The notes under the pieces were generated by a model that saw nothing but the letters and a program-made list of their open reading frames with translations, made no database searches and was not told where the DNA came from. DNA of 64,000 nucleotides from Hungatella sp. UBA5385 (GTDB lineage Bacteria; Bacillota; Clostridia; Lachnospirales; Lachnospiraceae). Below are positions 8,915 to 18,519 of this stretch, piece by piece. Positions within the stretch are counted from its first letter, which is position 1, and the number at the start of each line of letters is the position of its first letter. A program made the translations under genes and the position numbers. Where the stretch lies: the NCBI GenBank assembly GCA_002409995.1, contig DHOR01000055.1:18175-82174 (forward strand), given 5' to 3'.

Positions 8915-11044
8915 CTACAGATGAAGAACTCTGGATTTGATCTCCTGGGTCTTTCCTGTATTCCAGAAATTCTCTCCCAGATAACCACAGGTTCTTCTGG
9001 TTACATTCATCTTCTTTTTATCCTTGTTATGACACTGAGGACATTCCCATTCCATATCATCGTTAATAATGATCTCTCCATCATATCCACATTCCTGGCA
9101 GTAGTCAGACTTTGTGTTAAATTCTGCATACTGAATGTTATCATAGATGAACTTTACCACTTCCTCCATAGCCTCTAAGTTGTTAGCCATATTAGGAACT
9201 TCTGCATAGGAAATAGCGCCGCCTGATGAGAGAACCTGGAACTGGGCTTCAAAGTTAAACTTGGAGAATGCATCAATCTGCTCTCTTACATCTACATGAT
9301 AGGAATTTGTATAATATCCTTTATCTGTTACATCTTTAATGACGCCGTAATGCTCTCTGTCAAGCTTAGCAAAGCGGTAACAAAGTGATTCAGCCGGTGT
9401 ACCATAGAGACCAAAGCCAAGCCCTGTGTCATCCTTCCATCTGTCAACAGCTTCCCTCATATGCTCCATCACACGGACTGCAAATTCCTCACCTGCAGGG
9501 TCTGTCTGGCTTACACCCTTCATCAGCTTTGTCATCTCATAAATGCCGATATATCCGAGGGAAATGGTGGAATAACCATCTTTTAACAGGGGATCGATCT
9601 TCTCTCCCTTGCCAAGTCTTGCAATGGCTCCATACTGCCAATGAATTGGGCTTACATCTGATACAATTCCCTCCAATGCCTTGTGTCTGCACATGAGAGC
9701 TTCGTAACACAGCTCCAGTCTTTCATCTAACAGATTCCAGAATACCTCTTCATCACCTTCTGCAAGAATGGCAATCTGAGGAAGGTTTAAGCTGACAACT
9801 CCCTGATTGAATCTGCCTTCGAATTTGTAATTGCCGTTTTCATCCTTCCATGGGGATAAGAAGCTGCGGCAGCCCATACAGCTGAACACATTGCCCTCAT
9901 AGTTCTCACGCATCTTCTTGGCTGATATGTAATCAGGATACATACGTTTGGAGGAACACTTCACTGCCAGCTTGGTTATATAATCATATCTGCCGCCTTT
10001 TAAGCAGTTGTGCTCATCAAGTACGTAAATAAGCTTAGGAAATGCCGGTGTTACGGAAATACCTGCTTCGTTTTTGATTCCGTCAAGTCTCTGGCGGAGA
10101 ACCTCCTCTACGATCATGGCATTTTCTTCAATATATTCATCATTCTCATCAAGACAGAGGAACAGAGTTACAAATGGCGCCTGACCGTTGGTAGTCATCA
10201 GAGTATTGATCTGATACTGAATGGTCTGCACACCTGATTTTAATTCGTCCTTCAGACGGATGTTTACCATCTCCTGTACTGCTTCTGCCGGCAGACTGCT
10301 TCCGAAAGCTTCCTCCATCTGTCTCTGGAATTTCATTTTGCTTTTTCTTAAATATTTGCCTAAATGTCGGATATCTACAGACTGACCGCCATACTGATTG
10401 CTGGCTACTGCTGCTATAATCTGGGTCATAACTGTACATGCCACCTGAAAGCTTTTTGGACTTTCAATCATTTTCTCATTCATTACTGTGCCGTTATCCA
10501 GCATATCCCCAATATTAATAAGACAGCAGTTAAAGATAGGCTGTATGAAGTAATCTGTATCATGGAAATGTAAAATTCCCTGATCATGAGCCATGGAAAT
10601 GCGCTCAGGCAGCAGCATTCTTCTGGTTAAATCCCTGGATACCTCTCCTGCAATATAATCTCTCTGAGTAGATGCAAGTATGGTATTCTTATTGGAATTT
10701 TCCTCTGCCAGTTCTTTATTTTCATTTCTGATTAATTTCAAAATGGACTCATCTGTGGTGTTGGCTTTCCGAAGAAGTGCTCTCTGGTATCTGTAAATCA
10801 TATATTTTTTGGAAAGTGTGTATTTATTCTTCTGTACAAGACTGCTTTCGATCATGTCCTGAATTGTTTCCACATTTACCACATCTTCGGTCTGAGCCTC
10901 CACATGATCCAGGATTTCGTCTATAATTTCGTCTGCAGCCCGCTCAGTAATCTCTACCTCAGCATTGGCCTTCCGTATTGCCTTAACGATCTTTTCCCTG
11001 TTGTAATCTACAATCCTGCCATCACGTTTCTGAACCTTAATCAT
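8915..11044 (-). CDS. nrdD: Anaerobic (class III) ribonucleoside-triphosphate reductase
   Basis: The 709-residue enzyme makes dNTPs from NTPs without oxygen. It begins with an ATP-cone (IKVQKRDGRIVDYNREKIVK, residues 2-21), continues with the glycyl-radical catalytic barrel, and ends with a zinc site (CQECGYDG and CPQCH) and the radical motif RRTCGYLGENFW about 25 residues before the stop. The start at 11044 has AAGGAG eight bases upstream; an in-frame GTG at 11098 has no such site and overlaps an NrdR box, so I reject it. It is followed by nrdG. The promoter shows tandem NrdR boxes, and nrdR itself is at 21520-21972. Confidence 0.97.
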   Translation of the reverse strand: MIKVQKRDGRIVDYNREKIVKAIRKANAEVEITERAADEIIDEILDHVEAQTEDVVNVETIQDMIESSLVQKNKYTLSKKYMIYRYQRALLRKANTTDESILKLIRNENKELAEENSNKNTILASTQRDYIAGEVSRDLTRRMLLPERISMAHDQGILHFHDTDYFIQPIFNCCLINIGDMLDNGTVMNEKMIESPKSFQVACTVMTQIIAAVASNQYGGQSVDIRHLGKYLRKSKMKFQRQMEEAFGSSLPAEAVQEMVNIRLKDELKSGVQTIQYQINTLMTTNGQAPFVTLFLCLDENDEYIEENAMIVEEVLRQRLDGIKNEAGISVTPAFPKLIYVLDEHNCLKGGRYDYITKLAVKCSSKRMYPDYISAKKMRENYEGNVFSCMGCRSFLSPWKDENGNYKFEGRFNQGVVSLNLPQIAILAEGDEEVFWNLLDERLELCYEALMCRHKALEGIVSDVSPIHWQYGAIARLGKGEKIDPLLKDGYSTISLGYIGIYEMTKLMKGVSQTDPAGEEFAVRVMEHMREAVDRWKDDTGLGFGLYGTPAESLCYRFAKLDREHYGVIKDVTDKGYYTNSYHVDVREQIDAFSKFNFEAQFQVLSSGGAISYAEVPNMANNLEAMEEVVKFIYDNIQYAEFNTKSDYCQECGYDGEIIINDDMEWECPQCHNKDKKKMNVTRRTCGYLGENFWNTGKTQEIKSRVLHL

Positions 11045-11094
11045 TGCGTTTTCTCCTTTGCGTTCTTCTACATTTTGTATGTTTAGTAGTTGAT

Positions 11095-11144
11095 CCACTA
11101 CATATTGTGCTTTTTAATTATACACCACACTAGAAAAATGTAAA
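11095..11144 (-). promoter_or_regulatory. nrdDG promoter with tandem NrdR boxes
   Basis: Minus-strand -35 TTTACA (11139-11144), 16-bp spacer and perfect -10 TATAAT (11117-11122). One NrdR-like box, TACATTTTTCTAGTGT, covers 11127-11142 in the -35 to -10 gap; the second, GCACAATATGTAGTGG, covers 11095-11110 at the start site. The boxes are exactly 32 bp apart, three helical turns, as in known NrdR targets. The second is a close match to the consensus, the first a weaker one. Confidence 0.85.
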
Positions 11145-11161
11145 GGGGTTTTTTATCTATT

Positions 11162-11791
11162 TTATAATTCTATAAAATTCGTCCTTAATCTTGCCTCTGG
11201 CTGAGGCAATTCCACTCCTGCTTTTCTCCCTGCTTCCAGGCATTTTAACAGCCATGCCATATTGTGTCCCAAAGTTCTCATAATCTGAAGCCCTTCTTCA
11301 TCTTGTTCCACTTCCTCCGGAGAATTGCCATGAACCATATTCCAGTACTGGGATGAAACCACAGGCATCTGGGAAATGGTAAAGTATTTATTTAAAGTGT
11401 CCAAAGTGGCAGTGGTTCCTGCTCTTCTTGCAGATGCAATTGCTGCTGCAGGCTTATGAGCAAACTTATGGTTGGCTGCATAAAACATACGATCTAAAAA
11501 TGAGTAGAGAGAGCCGTTAGCAGATGCATAATAAACAGGCGATCCTACAATCAGACCGTCTGCTGCTTCCATTTTACCAATGACTTCATTGACTTTATCA
11601 TCTTTAAATACGCACAGGCTGGTTTCTGTACACTTTCCACAGGCAATGCACCCATGGACTGCCTGATTGCCAATATGAACGATCTCTGTTTCTATACCGT
11701 CCTTCTCCAGTGTATCTGCCACCTCTCTTAAGGCTCTATTTGTACAGCCCTTTTGATTAGGGCTTCCGTTTAATAACAATACTTTCATCAT
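11162..11791 (-). CDS. Flavodoxin-like NAD(P)H-dependent FMN reductase / iron-sulfur flavoprotein
   Basis: The 209-residue protein starts with a flavodoxin-fold FMN motif (KVLLLNGSPNQKGCTNRALR) and has a Cys cluster CIACGKC at about residue 48 that continues to SLCVF, as in iron-sulfur flavoproteins. GLIVGSPVYYASANG at about residue 85 contacts the flavin. Proteins of this type transfer electrons or reduce quinones and xenobiotics in the cytoplasm of anaerobes. The start could be either of two adjacent ATGs. It ends just upstream of the nrd promoter region and starts after the SNF2 gene, 33 bp away. The physiological substrate is unknown. Confidence 0.85.
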   Translation of the reverse strand: MMKVLLLNGSPNQKGCTNRALREVADTLEKDGIETEIVHIGNQAVHGCIACGKCTETSLCVFKDDKVNEVIGKMEAADGLIVGSPVYYASANGSLYSFLDRMFYAANHKFAHKPAAAIASARRAGTTATLDTLNKYFTISQMPVVSSQYWNMVHGNSPEEVEQDEEGLQIMRTLGHNMAWLLKCLEAGRKAGVELPQPEARLRTNFIEL

Positions 11792-11824
11792 TGAATCTCC
11801 TTCCTGTCTGTATCAGTCTCATTA

Positions 11825-14800
11825 TCAGGAATCCAGCAATCCAATTAAATCCTCTCTGTTTAAACTGCTTAAGGATACAGTGCCTTCTGTAATCACCTGT
11901 TCTGCCAAATCCTTTTTTGAATCCTGAAGCTTTAATATGTTCTCTTCTATGGTCCCCTTTGTAATCAGCTTAAAGACTGTTACCTGCTTATCCTGGCCGA
12001 TTCTGTGGGCACGGTCAGTTGCCTGGTTCTGGGCAGCTACATTCCACCAGGGATCATAGTGAATGACTATGTCTGCAGCAGTCAAATTCAGTCCTGTTCC
12101 CCCTGCTTTTAAAGAAATAAGGAAAACAGAAGTCTCATCCTCCCGGAAGGAATTGACCATATGAAGCCGTTCCTCCTTAGGAGTCTGACCGGTCAGCACA
12201 TAATAGGACAGACCTTCCTTTTTCAGCCTTTTTTGAATAATATCCAGCATAGAGGTAAACTGGGAGAACAGAAGCAGCTTGTGACCGCCTTCCACACCAT
12301 TCTTGATTAAGTCTATGCAGGTTTCCAGCTTTGCAGAGCTGCCATTGTAATTGCTGTAGCACAGATGGGGATCACAGCAGATCTGTCTCAGCTTCATCAG
12401 CTCTGCCAGAATCTGAAGTTTATCAGAGCCGCGATTCCCCTCTGAGGACTGAAGCTGTTCCTTTAAGTGGTAGGCATTGGCATGATATAAATCCTTCTGT
12501 TCTTTATCAAAAGCTGAATAAACCACTGTTTCCAGCTTATCCGGCAATTCCTTTAATACATCCTTTTTTAAGCGCCGCAAAATAAAGGGACCAATAAGGC
12601 GGTGGAGATTCTTTAAGCTCTCTTTTTCCCCGTCCCTGACAATAGGCGCTTCAAAGTCTTTCTTGAATCTGGAATAACTAAATAAAAATCCCGGCATAAG
12701 AAAGTCGAAAATGCTCCACAGCTCAGCCAGACGGTTCTCAATTGGGGTTCCTGTAAGAGCAAATCTGGTCTTAGCGTTGATACTTTTTACAGCTTTAGCA
12801 CTGTGGGTGGATGCATTTTTAATAAACTGGGCTTCATCAATAATATGAAAACGGAAATCCTTATCTGCATAAAGATCAATGTCCCGTCGTAATAAGTCGT
12901 AAGAAGTGATGAGAATATCCACATCACCGGTATCAGCAAGAAGCTCCTTACGCTCTGCTGCAGTACCTGTTATAATTCTGGATTTTAAGGCAGGCGCAAA
13001 GGTATGAATCTCATTTTCCCAGTTATAGATCAGAGAAGCTGGACATACAATCAGAGATAAAGCATCTTGATTCTTCCCGGCTTCATCAAGAAGCAGGGTT
13101 ATGACCTGAAGAGTCTTACCAAGACCCATATCATCTGCCAGAATTCCTCCAAATCCATAAGAATCCAAGGTCCGCAGCCATCGGAATCCTATCTTCTGGT
13201 ATTCCCGCAGCACACCTTTTAAAGAATCAGGAACCTCATAGTCACTGTCTTCAATGGATTTCATGCCTCTGACCACTGCCTTAAACAGCTGATCCCTGTA
13301 AAAGGTAATGCCGCTTGCTTCCTTCAGTATATTATCAAGATACAGGGCGCGGTAGGCCGGAAGTCGAAAGGTTTTACTCTCCAGCTCTGCCTTTGTCAAG
13401 GCAAGTCCATCAAGAAGCTTTGCCACTGTAATAAGCCCATTATCATCCAGACTTAAAAACTCACCATTTTTTAAACGGTAATAAGATTTTTTCTGTTTGT
13501 ATTCTGCCAGAAGACTTGAAAGCTCTGTTTCTGTCATACCTTCCGTATCAACCTGAAGCTCCAGCCAGTTTCCTGAACTGCGGACTCCTATATTAACCTT
13601 GGGGGATGGCAGAATCTTAAGCTTCCTAAATGAATCGGAAAGATATACATCTCCCTGATCCATAAACTCCTGCATTCCGTCCTTTAACAAATGATACACA
13701 GCATCTTCATCATCTTTTATAATTGGATACTCCGTCTCATACTCTTTATACTTAAAATATCTGGTAATCAGCTGGCTGATGCGGAATTCCCCCGGAACAT
13801 CCCGGCATACTGTTCTCGGCAGTTTTTCATCCTCCACAGGCTGGAAGGAGTAGTCTCCATAGGACAGGGTCGGCTTTAAAATCACTTCTCCCTGCTTTGT
13901 GGAGTCAAAATCAAATCTCACCTTTAATTCCTCCGGCTTGTAGGAATCTAAATCAATGCCTCCCGAATCAATGGCACAATAAGCGGCTATTTTTTTCAGA
14001 ACACGCTCGTAAAACAGCGGCATGTCCTTTACATTCACCTCTGTTTCATAGGCAGAACCCGGCGCATCAAGCATCTGTTCTAAGAATACTCCCAAAGCTT
14101 CACTGCATGCTTCATCGCAGCAATAGAGATTCTTGTCATCAATGATATACAGACGGCGTTCTCCCTCAAATACCAGCAGCTTTTTATCGATAGAAACACG
14201 GACTCCTGTTTTTCCCTGTTTTTTTACAGAAACCATCATATCCGGGTTCTGATCAAGAACCTTGACTAATCTTTTTGCTCCCCTGTAATCCTCCAGTTCC
14301 AGCTGGCAGCCACTGATGAGACGGAAGAAACGGTCTCTGTTGGCACGGCTTAAATTGAGGAAACGAAGAACCGGAATGTTAGTCACTGAACCCCTTTTAA
14401 ACTGCTCATAATGCTCACAATAGGCATTGACCAGTTCTATAATAAATTCAACCAGGGGTCTTGATTCCGGTGTAAATACAGACAGATCATGGTGAAATGC
14501 CAAATTCTTGCCGTATTCCACATAAGAACCATTTTCCACTGCTTTTGCAAAGCTTACCAAATCTTTAATCAGGTACATACGTTCACTGCCAAGCTTAAAC
14601 TCCATTTTCAAGTCTTTTCTTCCAACCAGAAGGGATACGGAAAGCCTTACTTCAACAGCCTCTCCTTCGCTCATAATCCGGGCAACTTCCCTGTTTGTAT
14701 ATTCCCGGATCATAGTTCTTGCCTGCTGTGAGGTTGTTACCGGTCTTTCCGCAGATGCAGATGACTGCTCTGTATATGCTTTAAAAAGGGACTGTCCATG

Positions 14801-14974
14801 AGCACACATCCCTTTATAGGAATTACCCTGCACACAGGAACAAGAGTAGTCAATTACCTGACTACCCTTGATATGCAGAGTGGTTCTATATTGATATCCC
14901 TGGTCTTCCACCAGACCTTTGACAGCTGATTCCCCTTTCCAGAAGGTGTTGACCGTCATCTGAGATATTTTCAT
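11825..14974 (-). CDS. SNF2-family helicase/translocase with N-terminal SWIM zinc finger
   Basis: The 1049-residue protein carries a SWIM finger (CSCVQGNSYKGMCAHG, residues about 45-60), a long middle region of unknown role with SNF2_assoc character, then the two-lobed SNF2 motor: motif I ADDMGLGKTLQ at about residue 616, motif II DEAQFIKN at about 712, SLKAGGTGLNLTAAD and DRAHRIGQDKQ in the second lobe. Such proteins move along duplex DNA and remodel protein-DNA complexes; in bacteria they resemble HepA/RapA or the lone SNF2 proteins of clostridia. It stands alone between the flavoprotein and argS, with no methylase, nuclease or other defence gene beside it, so I see no reason to call a defence system. 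Confidence 0.92.
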   Translation of the reverse strand: MKISQMTVNTFWKGESAVKGLVEDQGYQYRTTLHIKGSQVIDYSCSCVQGNSYKGMCAHGQSLFKAYTEQSSASAERPVTTSQQARTMIREYTNREVARIMSEGEAVEVRLSVSLLVGRKDLKMEFKLGSERMYLIKDLVSFAKAVENGSYVEYGKNLAFHHDLSVFTPESRPLVEFIIELVNAYCEHYEQFKRGSVTNIPVLRFLNLSRANRDRFFRLISGCQLELEDYRGAKRLVKVLDQNPDMMVSVKKQGKTGVRVSIDKKLLVFEGERRLYIIDDKNLYCCDEACSEALGVFLEQMLDAPGSAYETEVNVKDMPLFYERVLKKIAAYCAIDSGGIDLDSYKPEELKVRFDFDSTKQGEVILKPTLSYGDYSFQPVEDEKLPRTVCRDVPGEFRISQLITRYFKYKEYETEYPIIKDDEDAVYHLLKDGMQEFMDQGDVYLSDSFRKLKILPSPKVNIGVRSSGNWLELQVDTEGMTETELSSLLAEYKQKKSYYRLKNGEFLSLDDNGLITVAKLLDGLALTKAELESKTFRLPAYRALYLDNILKEASGITFYRDQLFKAVVRGMKSIEDSDYEVPDSLKGVLREYQKIGFRWLRTLDSYGFGGILADDMGLGKTLQVITLLLDEAGKNQDALSLIVCPASLIYNWENEIHTFAPALKSRIITGTAAERKELLADTGDVDILITSYDLLRRDIDLYADKDFRFHIIDEAQFIKNASTHSAKAVKSINAKTRFALTGTPIENRLAELWSIFDFLMPGFLFSYSRFKKDFEAPIVRDGEKESLKNLHRLIGPFILRRLKKDVLKELPDKLETVVYSAFDKEQKDLYHANAYHLKEQLQSSEGNRGSDKLQILAELMKLRQICCDPHLCYSNYNGSSAKLETCIDLIKNGVEGGHKLLLFSQFTSMLDIIQKRLKKEGLSYYVLTGQTPKEERLHMVNSFREDETSVFLISLKAGGTGLNLTAADIVIHYDPWWNVAAQNQATDRAHRIGQDKQVTVFKLITKGTIEENILKLQDSKKDLAEQVITEGTVSLSSLNREDLIGLLDS

Positions 14975-15030
14975 ATGTTTTCACATCCGTTCCATATTAT
15001 TTAGCAAACGTATACGGGAAAACAAGTTCC

Positions 15031-16800
15031 TTACATACGTTCAGGGGCTTCAATACCAAGAAGCCCGATACAGTTATTGAGTACCTCCATAGCAAGTGTT
15101 ATCAGATGAATCCAGGATGCCTGCTGTTTCTTATCAGTTTCCGTAATAATTCTTGTGTCGTGGTAAAAACGATTACAGCCATTGGCAAGCTCATAAACAT
15201 ATTGACAAATCTTATGGGGAGCAAGCTCTTCAAAGCTGGTTTCCACCACCTCATTATACCTGGACAGCAGAAGCATTAAGTCTTTTTCTGAAGCAGAAGC
15301 TGCTGGAAGAATCTCCGGCTCTCCTGTATATTTATCTTCCACTTCTTCATATTTACTAAGAATTGATTTGATACGTACGATAGTGTAGAGAATATAAGGA
15401 CCTGTATTGCCCTCAAAGGAAAGGAAACGATCCATATCAAATATATAATCCTTAGAAGCCTGATTGGACAGATCACCATACTTCAAAGCAGCTAAACCTA
15501 CCATTCTGGCAGTATCCATTGCTTCTTCCTCAGATACTGTACGGTTCTCAATAATCTTCTCATAAGCAGCCTGATTAATATCTGAGATTAAATTCTCCAG
15601 ACGCATCACACCACCAGCCCTTGTTTTAAAAGGCTTACCATCCTTGCCATTCATTGTGCCAAAGCCTAAATAGGACATCTTCTTATCAGGTGCTACTATT
15701 CCTGCCTTTTTGGCAACACGAAATACCTGCAGGAAATGTAGCTCCTGCCTTTTATCTGCTAAGTAGATATACCAATCCGGTTTAAGATCCTTTTCCCTCT
15801 CAACAATGGTTCCAAGATCTGAGGTGGAATAAAGGGAAGCTCCGTCTGATTTTCGTACTATACAGGGAGGCAGCTCCTTAGAATCTCCTGGCTCTGCAAT
15901 ATCTACTACAAGGGCTCCCTGACTCTCATAGGCCAGTCCCTTATCAACCAGTTCCTGAATTAACCCTGGAATATACTGCTGTGCATCGCTTTCGCCTTTC
16001 CACAGATCATAGGTAACATTAAGATTTCCATAGTTTTTCTTTAAATCTTCAATAGAAACATTCATAATATGTTTCCATAAAGCCCTGTAAGGAGCATATC
16101 CGTTCTGAAGCTTTAGAGTTGCATCATGGGCTCTGGTGCTGAATGCCTCATCTTCTTTTGACTTGGCACTTGCTGCCGGATAAATCTCCTCCAGCTTACC
16201 AATGGTAAATGGAGCTTCCGTTGGATATTCTCCTGTAAAGCCCTCATCAAAATAAGGCAGATCAGGTTCTCTGTCACGAAGCTCTTCGATAATCAGTCCC
16301 ATCTGAAGTCCCCAGTCACCAAGATGAACATCTCCTATCATATTATGTCCAAGGAAAAGCCCCATACGCTTAATGCTTTCTCCAATGATTGCTGAGCGGA
16401 GATGTCCGATATGAAGAGGCTTTGCCACATTGGCACCGCCGTAATCAACCACTACAGTCATTGGGTTTTCTGCCTTTTCACTGCCGCAGCGGTCCTCAGT
16501 GACCATTGCATTGATATAATCTGCCAGATAAGTGTCTTTCAGCTTTAAGTTAATAAAGCCAGGCATAACTGCACCCACTTCTTCAAACAGGCTGCTGCCT
16601 GAGAGCTTCTCTACCACCTCATTGGCTATATCAATGGGTTTTTTCTTATATGCCTTGGCTGCTGCCATGGCACCATTACACTGATATTCACAGAGATCGG
16701 GACGATTGGATAAGGTTACCTTTGCATAGCTTTCCTCATATCCACATTCTGTAAATGCGGTTTTTATCTCCGCAGTGATCAAAGTAAGAATCTTCTTCAT
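15031..16800 (-). CDS. argS: Arginyl-tRNA synthetase
   Basis: The 589-residue protein charges tRNA-Arg. It has the N-terminal Add-1 domain (about residues 1-110), the class I signature GGANVAKPLHIGHLRSAIIG at about 120-139, and the C-terminal DALR anticodon-binding domain (LYTIVRIKSILSKY at about 475 to the end). A class-typical KMSKS is not obvious; the loop reads FGTMNGKDGKPFKTRAGG, as in many ArgRS. AAGGAG lies 12 bases before the ATG. No T-box was found in the 186 bp upstream, which hold only pyrimidine-rich plus-strand sequence. Confidence 0.96.
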   Translation of the reverse strand: MKKILTLITAEIKTAFTECGYEESYAKVTLSNRPDLCEYQCNGAMAAAKAYKKKPIDIANEVVEKLSGSSLFEEVGAVMPGFINLKLKDTYLADYINAMVTEDRCGSEKAENPMTVVVDYGGANVAKPLHIGHLRSAIIGESIKRMGLFLGHNMIGDVHLGDWGLQMGLIIEELRDREPDLPYFDEGFTGEYPTEAPFTIGKLEEIYPAASAKSKEDEAFSTRAHDATLKLQNGYAPYRALWKHIMNVSIEDLKKNYGNLNVTYDLWKGESDAQQYIPGLIQELVDKGLAYESQGALVVDIAEPGDSKELPPCIVRKSDGASLYSTSDLGTIVEREKDLKPDWYIYLADKRQELHFLQVFRVAKKAGIVAPDKKMSYLGFGTMNGKDGKPFKTRAGGVMRLENLISDINQAAYEKIIENRTVSEEEAMDTARMVGLAALKYGDLSNQASKDYIFDMDRFLSFEGNTGPYILYTIVRIKSILSKYEEVEDKYTGEPEILPAASASEKDLMLLLSRYNEVVETSFEELAPHKICQYVYELANGCNRFYHDTRIITETDKKQQASWIHLITLAMEVLNNCIGLLGIEAPERM

Positions 16801-16986
16801 CTGTTCCTGGTCTCCTTTTGTTTTCTATTCTAAGTTTCTCTATTCTCTGTTTCTCTATACTTCTGTTTCCTGTCCTGTAAGGATAATCATACTATATTCC
16901 AGATATTGCTAAGCTAAATATTAATTATATTACAATCATATATAAAAATCAAATAGATTTAACAACAGAACCGGACTTAAGAGGGT

Positions 16987-18315
16987 TTAAGGCTGCTGCC
17001 CATGCTCCTTTTTCCAGTTTTTGATCTCTTCCAGCCTCTGCTTTATAAGTTCCTCCTGCCCTTCTCCTGTTGGCCTGTAGTATTCCCTGTCCTTAAGAGA
17101 ATCCGGCAGACACTGCATGGCAGTGAGACGTTCCTCAGTCTCATGAGCATATTTATAACCTTCTCCATAATGAAGCTCCTTCATCAGACCGGTAGGTGCA
17201 TTGCGGATTACAAGAGGTACAGGCTCTGCCAGAGAATTCAAGGCATCCTCCTTACAGGTCTCATATCCTACATAAGCCGAGTTGGACTTAGGAGCCATGG
17301 AAAGATAAATCACAGTATGAGCCAGGTTCACATTGCACTCAGGCATTCCGTTAAAATGACATGCCTGATAAGCGGATACTGCAAGAGTAAGAGCCTGACT
17401 GTCTGCCATTCCGATATCCTCACTGGCAAAACGGATGAGTCTTCTGGCAACATAGAGAGGGTCCTCTCCTGCTTCCAGCATGCGGGACAGCCAGTATAAA
17501 GCCGCATCCGGATCGCTGTTTCTCATAGATTTATGAAGGGCAGAAATGATGTTATAATGCTCCTCCCCCTTTTTATCATAGAGAAGGGATTTGCGGCTGA
17601 TACACTGCTCCAGTCCCTCACGGGTCACGGTTGTCTGCTCTGCACTGATCTCACCGTTTAATACTGCCATCTCCAACGTATTAAGAGCTGTTCTGGCATC
17701 TCCATTGGCAAAGCGGGCGATTGCCTCCAGCATATCCTCCGTTATTCCGATTCTCTGATCTCCAAGTCCCTGTGGACTTTTAAGAGCATTATGGAGAAGC
17801 TGCACGATGTCTTCAGTAGTCAGCGCCTTCAGCACAAAGACTCTGCATCTGGATAAAAGAGCTGCATTGATCTCAAAGGAAGGATTCTCTGTTGTTGCAC
17901 CGATTAGAATTATACTTCCTTTCTCTACATAAGGAAGAAATGCATCCTGCTGTGCTTTATTAAAACGATGAATCTCGTCCACAAATACAAGAGTCCTGAT
18001 TCCCACACGTCGGTCACGCTCTGCCTGTGCCATTACCTCTTTGATCTCCTTAATTCCACTGGTCACTGCACTAAAATCCAGAAAATTAGCTTTTGTTCTA
18101 TTTGCAATAATTCTAGCAAGGGTGGTCTTCCCCACTCCGGGCGGGCCCCAGAAGATCATGGAACAGATATGATCCTGGTCAATAATGCTTCTTAATACCT
18201 TCCCTTCTCCCAGCAGATGGCTCTGACCTGCGAATTCCTCCAGACTCTGAGGACGCAGCCTGCTTGCCAAAGGCGCCTGACTGCGAAAGTCATCAAATAG
18301 AGATAATTGCTCCAC
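16987..18315 (-). CDS. rarA: Replication-associated recombination ATPase RarA/MgsA
   Basis: The 442-residue AAA+ protein belongs to the clamp-loader-like MgsA/RarA group that acts at stalled replication forks. Seen are SRLRPQSLEEFAGQSHLLG near the N-terminus, Walker A WGPPGVGKTTLA at about residue 60, Walker B FVDEIHRF, sensor IGATTENPSFE, and the MgsA C-terminal tetramerisation domain. I choose the GTG at 18315 (MEQLSLFDDF) because AGAGGTG sits 8 bases before it; a GTG at 18324 overlaps that site. It is transcribed after efp, but the palindrome at 18408-18461 likely separates the two. Confidence 0.93.
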   Translation of the reverse strand: MEQLSLFDDFRSQAPLASRLRPQSLEEFAGQSHLLGEGKVLRSIIDQDHICSMIFWGPPGVGKTTLARIIANRTKANFLDFSAVTSGIKEIKEVMAQAERDRRVGIRTLVFVDEIHRFNKAQQDAFLPYVEKGSIILIGATTENPSFEINAALLSRCRVFVLKALTTEDIVQLLHNALKSPQGLGDQRIGITEDMLEAIARFANGDARTALNTLEMAVLNGEISAEQTTVTREGLEQCISRKSLLYDKKGEEHYNIISALHKSMRNSDPDAALYWLSRMLEAGEDPLYVARRLIRFASEDIGMADSQALTLAVSAYQACHFNGMPECNVNLAHTVIYLSMAPKSNSAYVGYETCKEDALNSLAEPVPLVIRNAPTGLMKELHYGEGYKYAHETEERLTAMQCLPDSLKDREYYRPTGEGQEELIKQRLEEIKNWKKEHGQQP

Positions 18316-18407
18316 TGTGTTCACCTCTTTATTTTATCATTGAATTTGTCTGTTTTGTCTCTTCCTATATTATAGTATTATCGCAAGCAAAATGCAAACA
18401 CTTGTTC

Positions 18408-18461
18408 TTTTTCATCAGGGGTTCGACCCTTTTCAAAAAGGGTCGAACCCCTGATGAAAAA
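18408..18461 (-). terminator. Second long perfect palindrome with GGGGTTCGACCC core, after efp
   Basis: Positions 18408-18433 and 18436-18461 are perfectly complementary (26 bp, two-base centre; in practice a small loop). It lies 58 bp past the efp stop. The T/A-rich ends give a U tract on either strand. The core shares TCAGGGGTTCGACCC-like sequence with the palindrome at 2066-2116, making this a family of dispersed terminator palindromes. Confidence 0.75.
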
Positions 18462-18519
18462 CCCCTCGTAAAAAAGACCGGAAAGATTATTCTCTCCGGT
18501 CCATCTTGTCAATCTTCAA

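Noticed and set aside
11045..11098. GTG start of nrdD at 11098
   Set aside because: It lacks a ribosome site and lies in the NrdR box; the ATG at 11044 has AAGGAG at good spacing.
11825..14974. Defence island around the SNF2 protein
   Set aside because: All neighbours are housekeeping genes (flavoprotein, argS, rarA), with no nuclease, methylase or toxin.
16801..16986. T-box in front of argS
   Set aside because: No GGTGGNACCGCG sequence or terminator is present in this gap.
2066..18461. tRNA-like GGTTCGA in the palindromes
   Set aside because: The bases match a T-arm only locally; there is no acceptor or anticodon arm, and the whole is a perfect hairpin.
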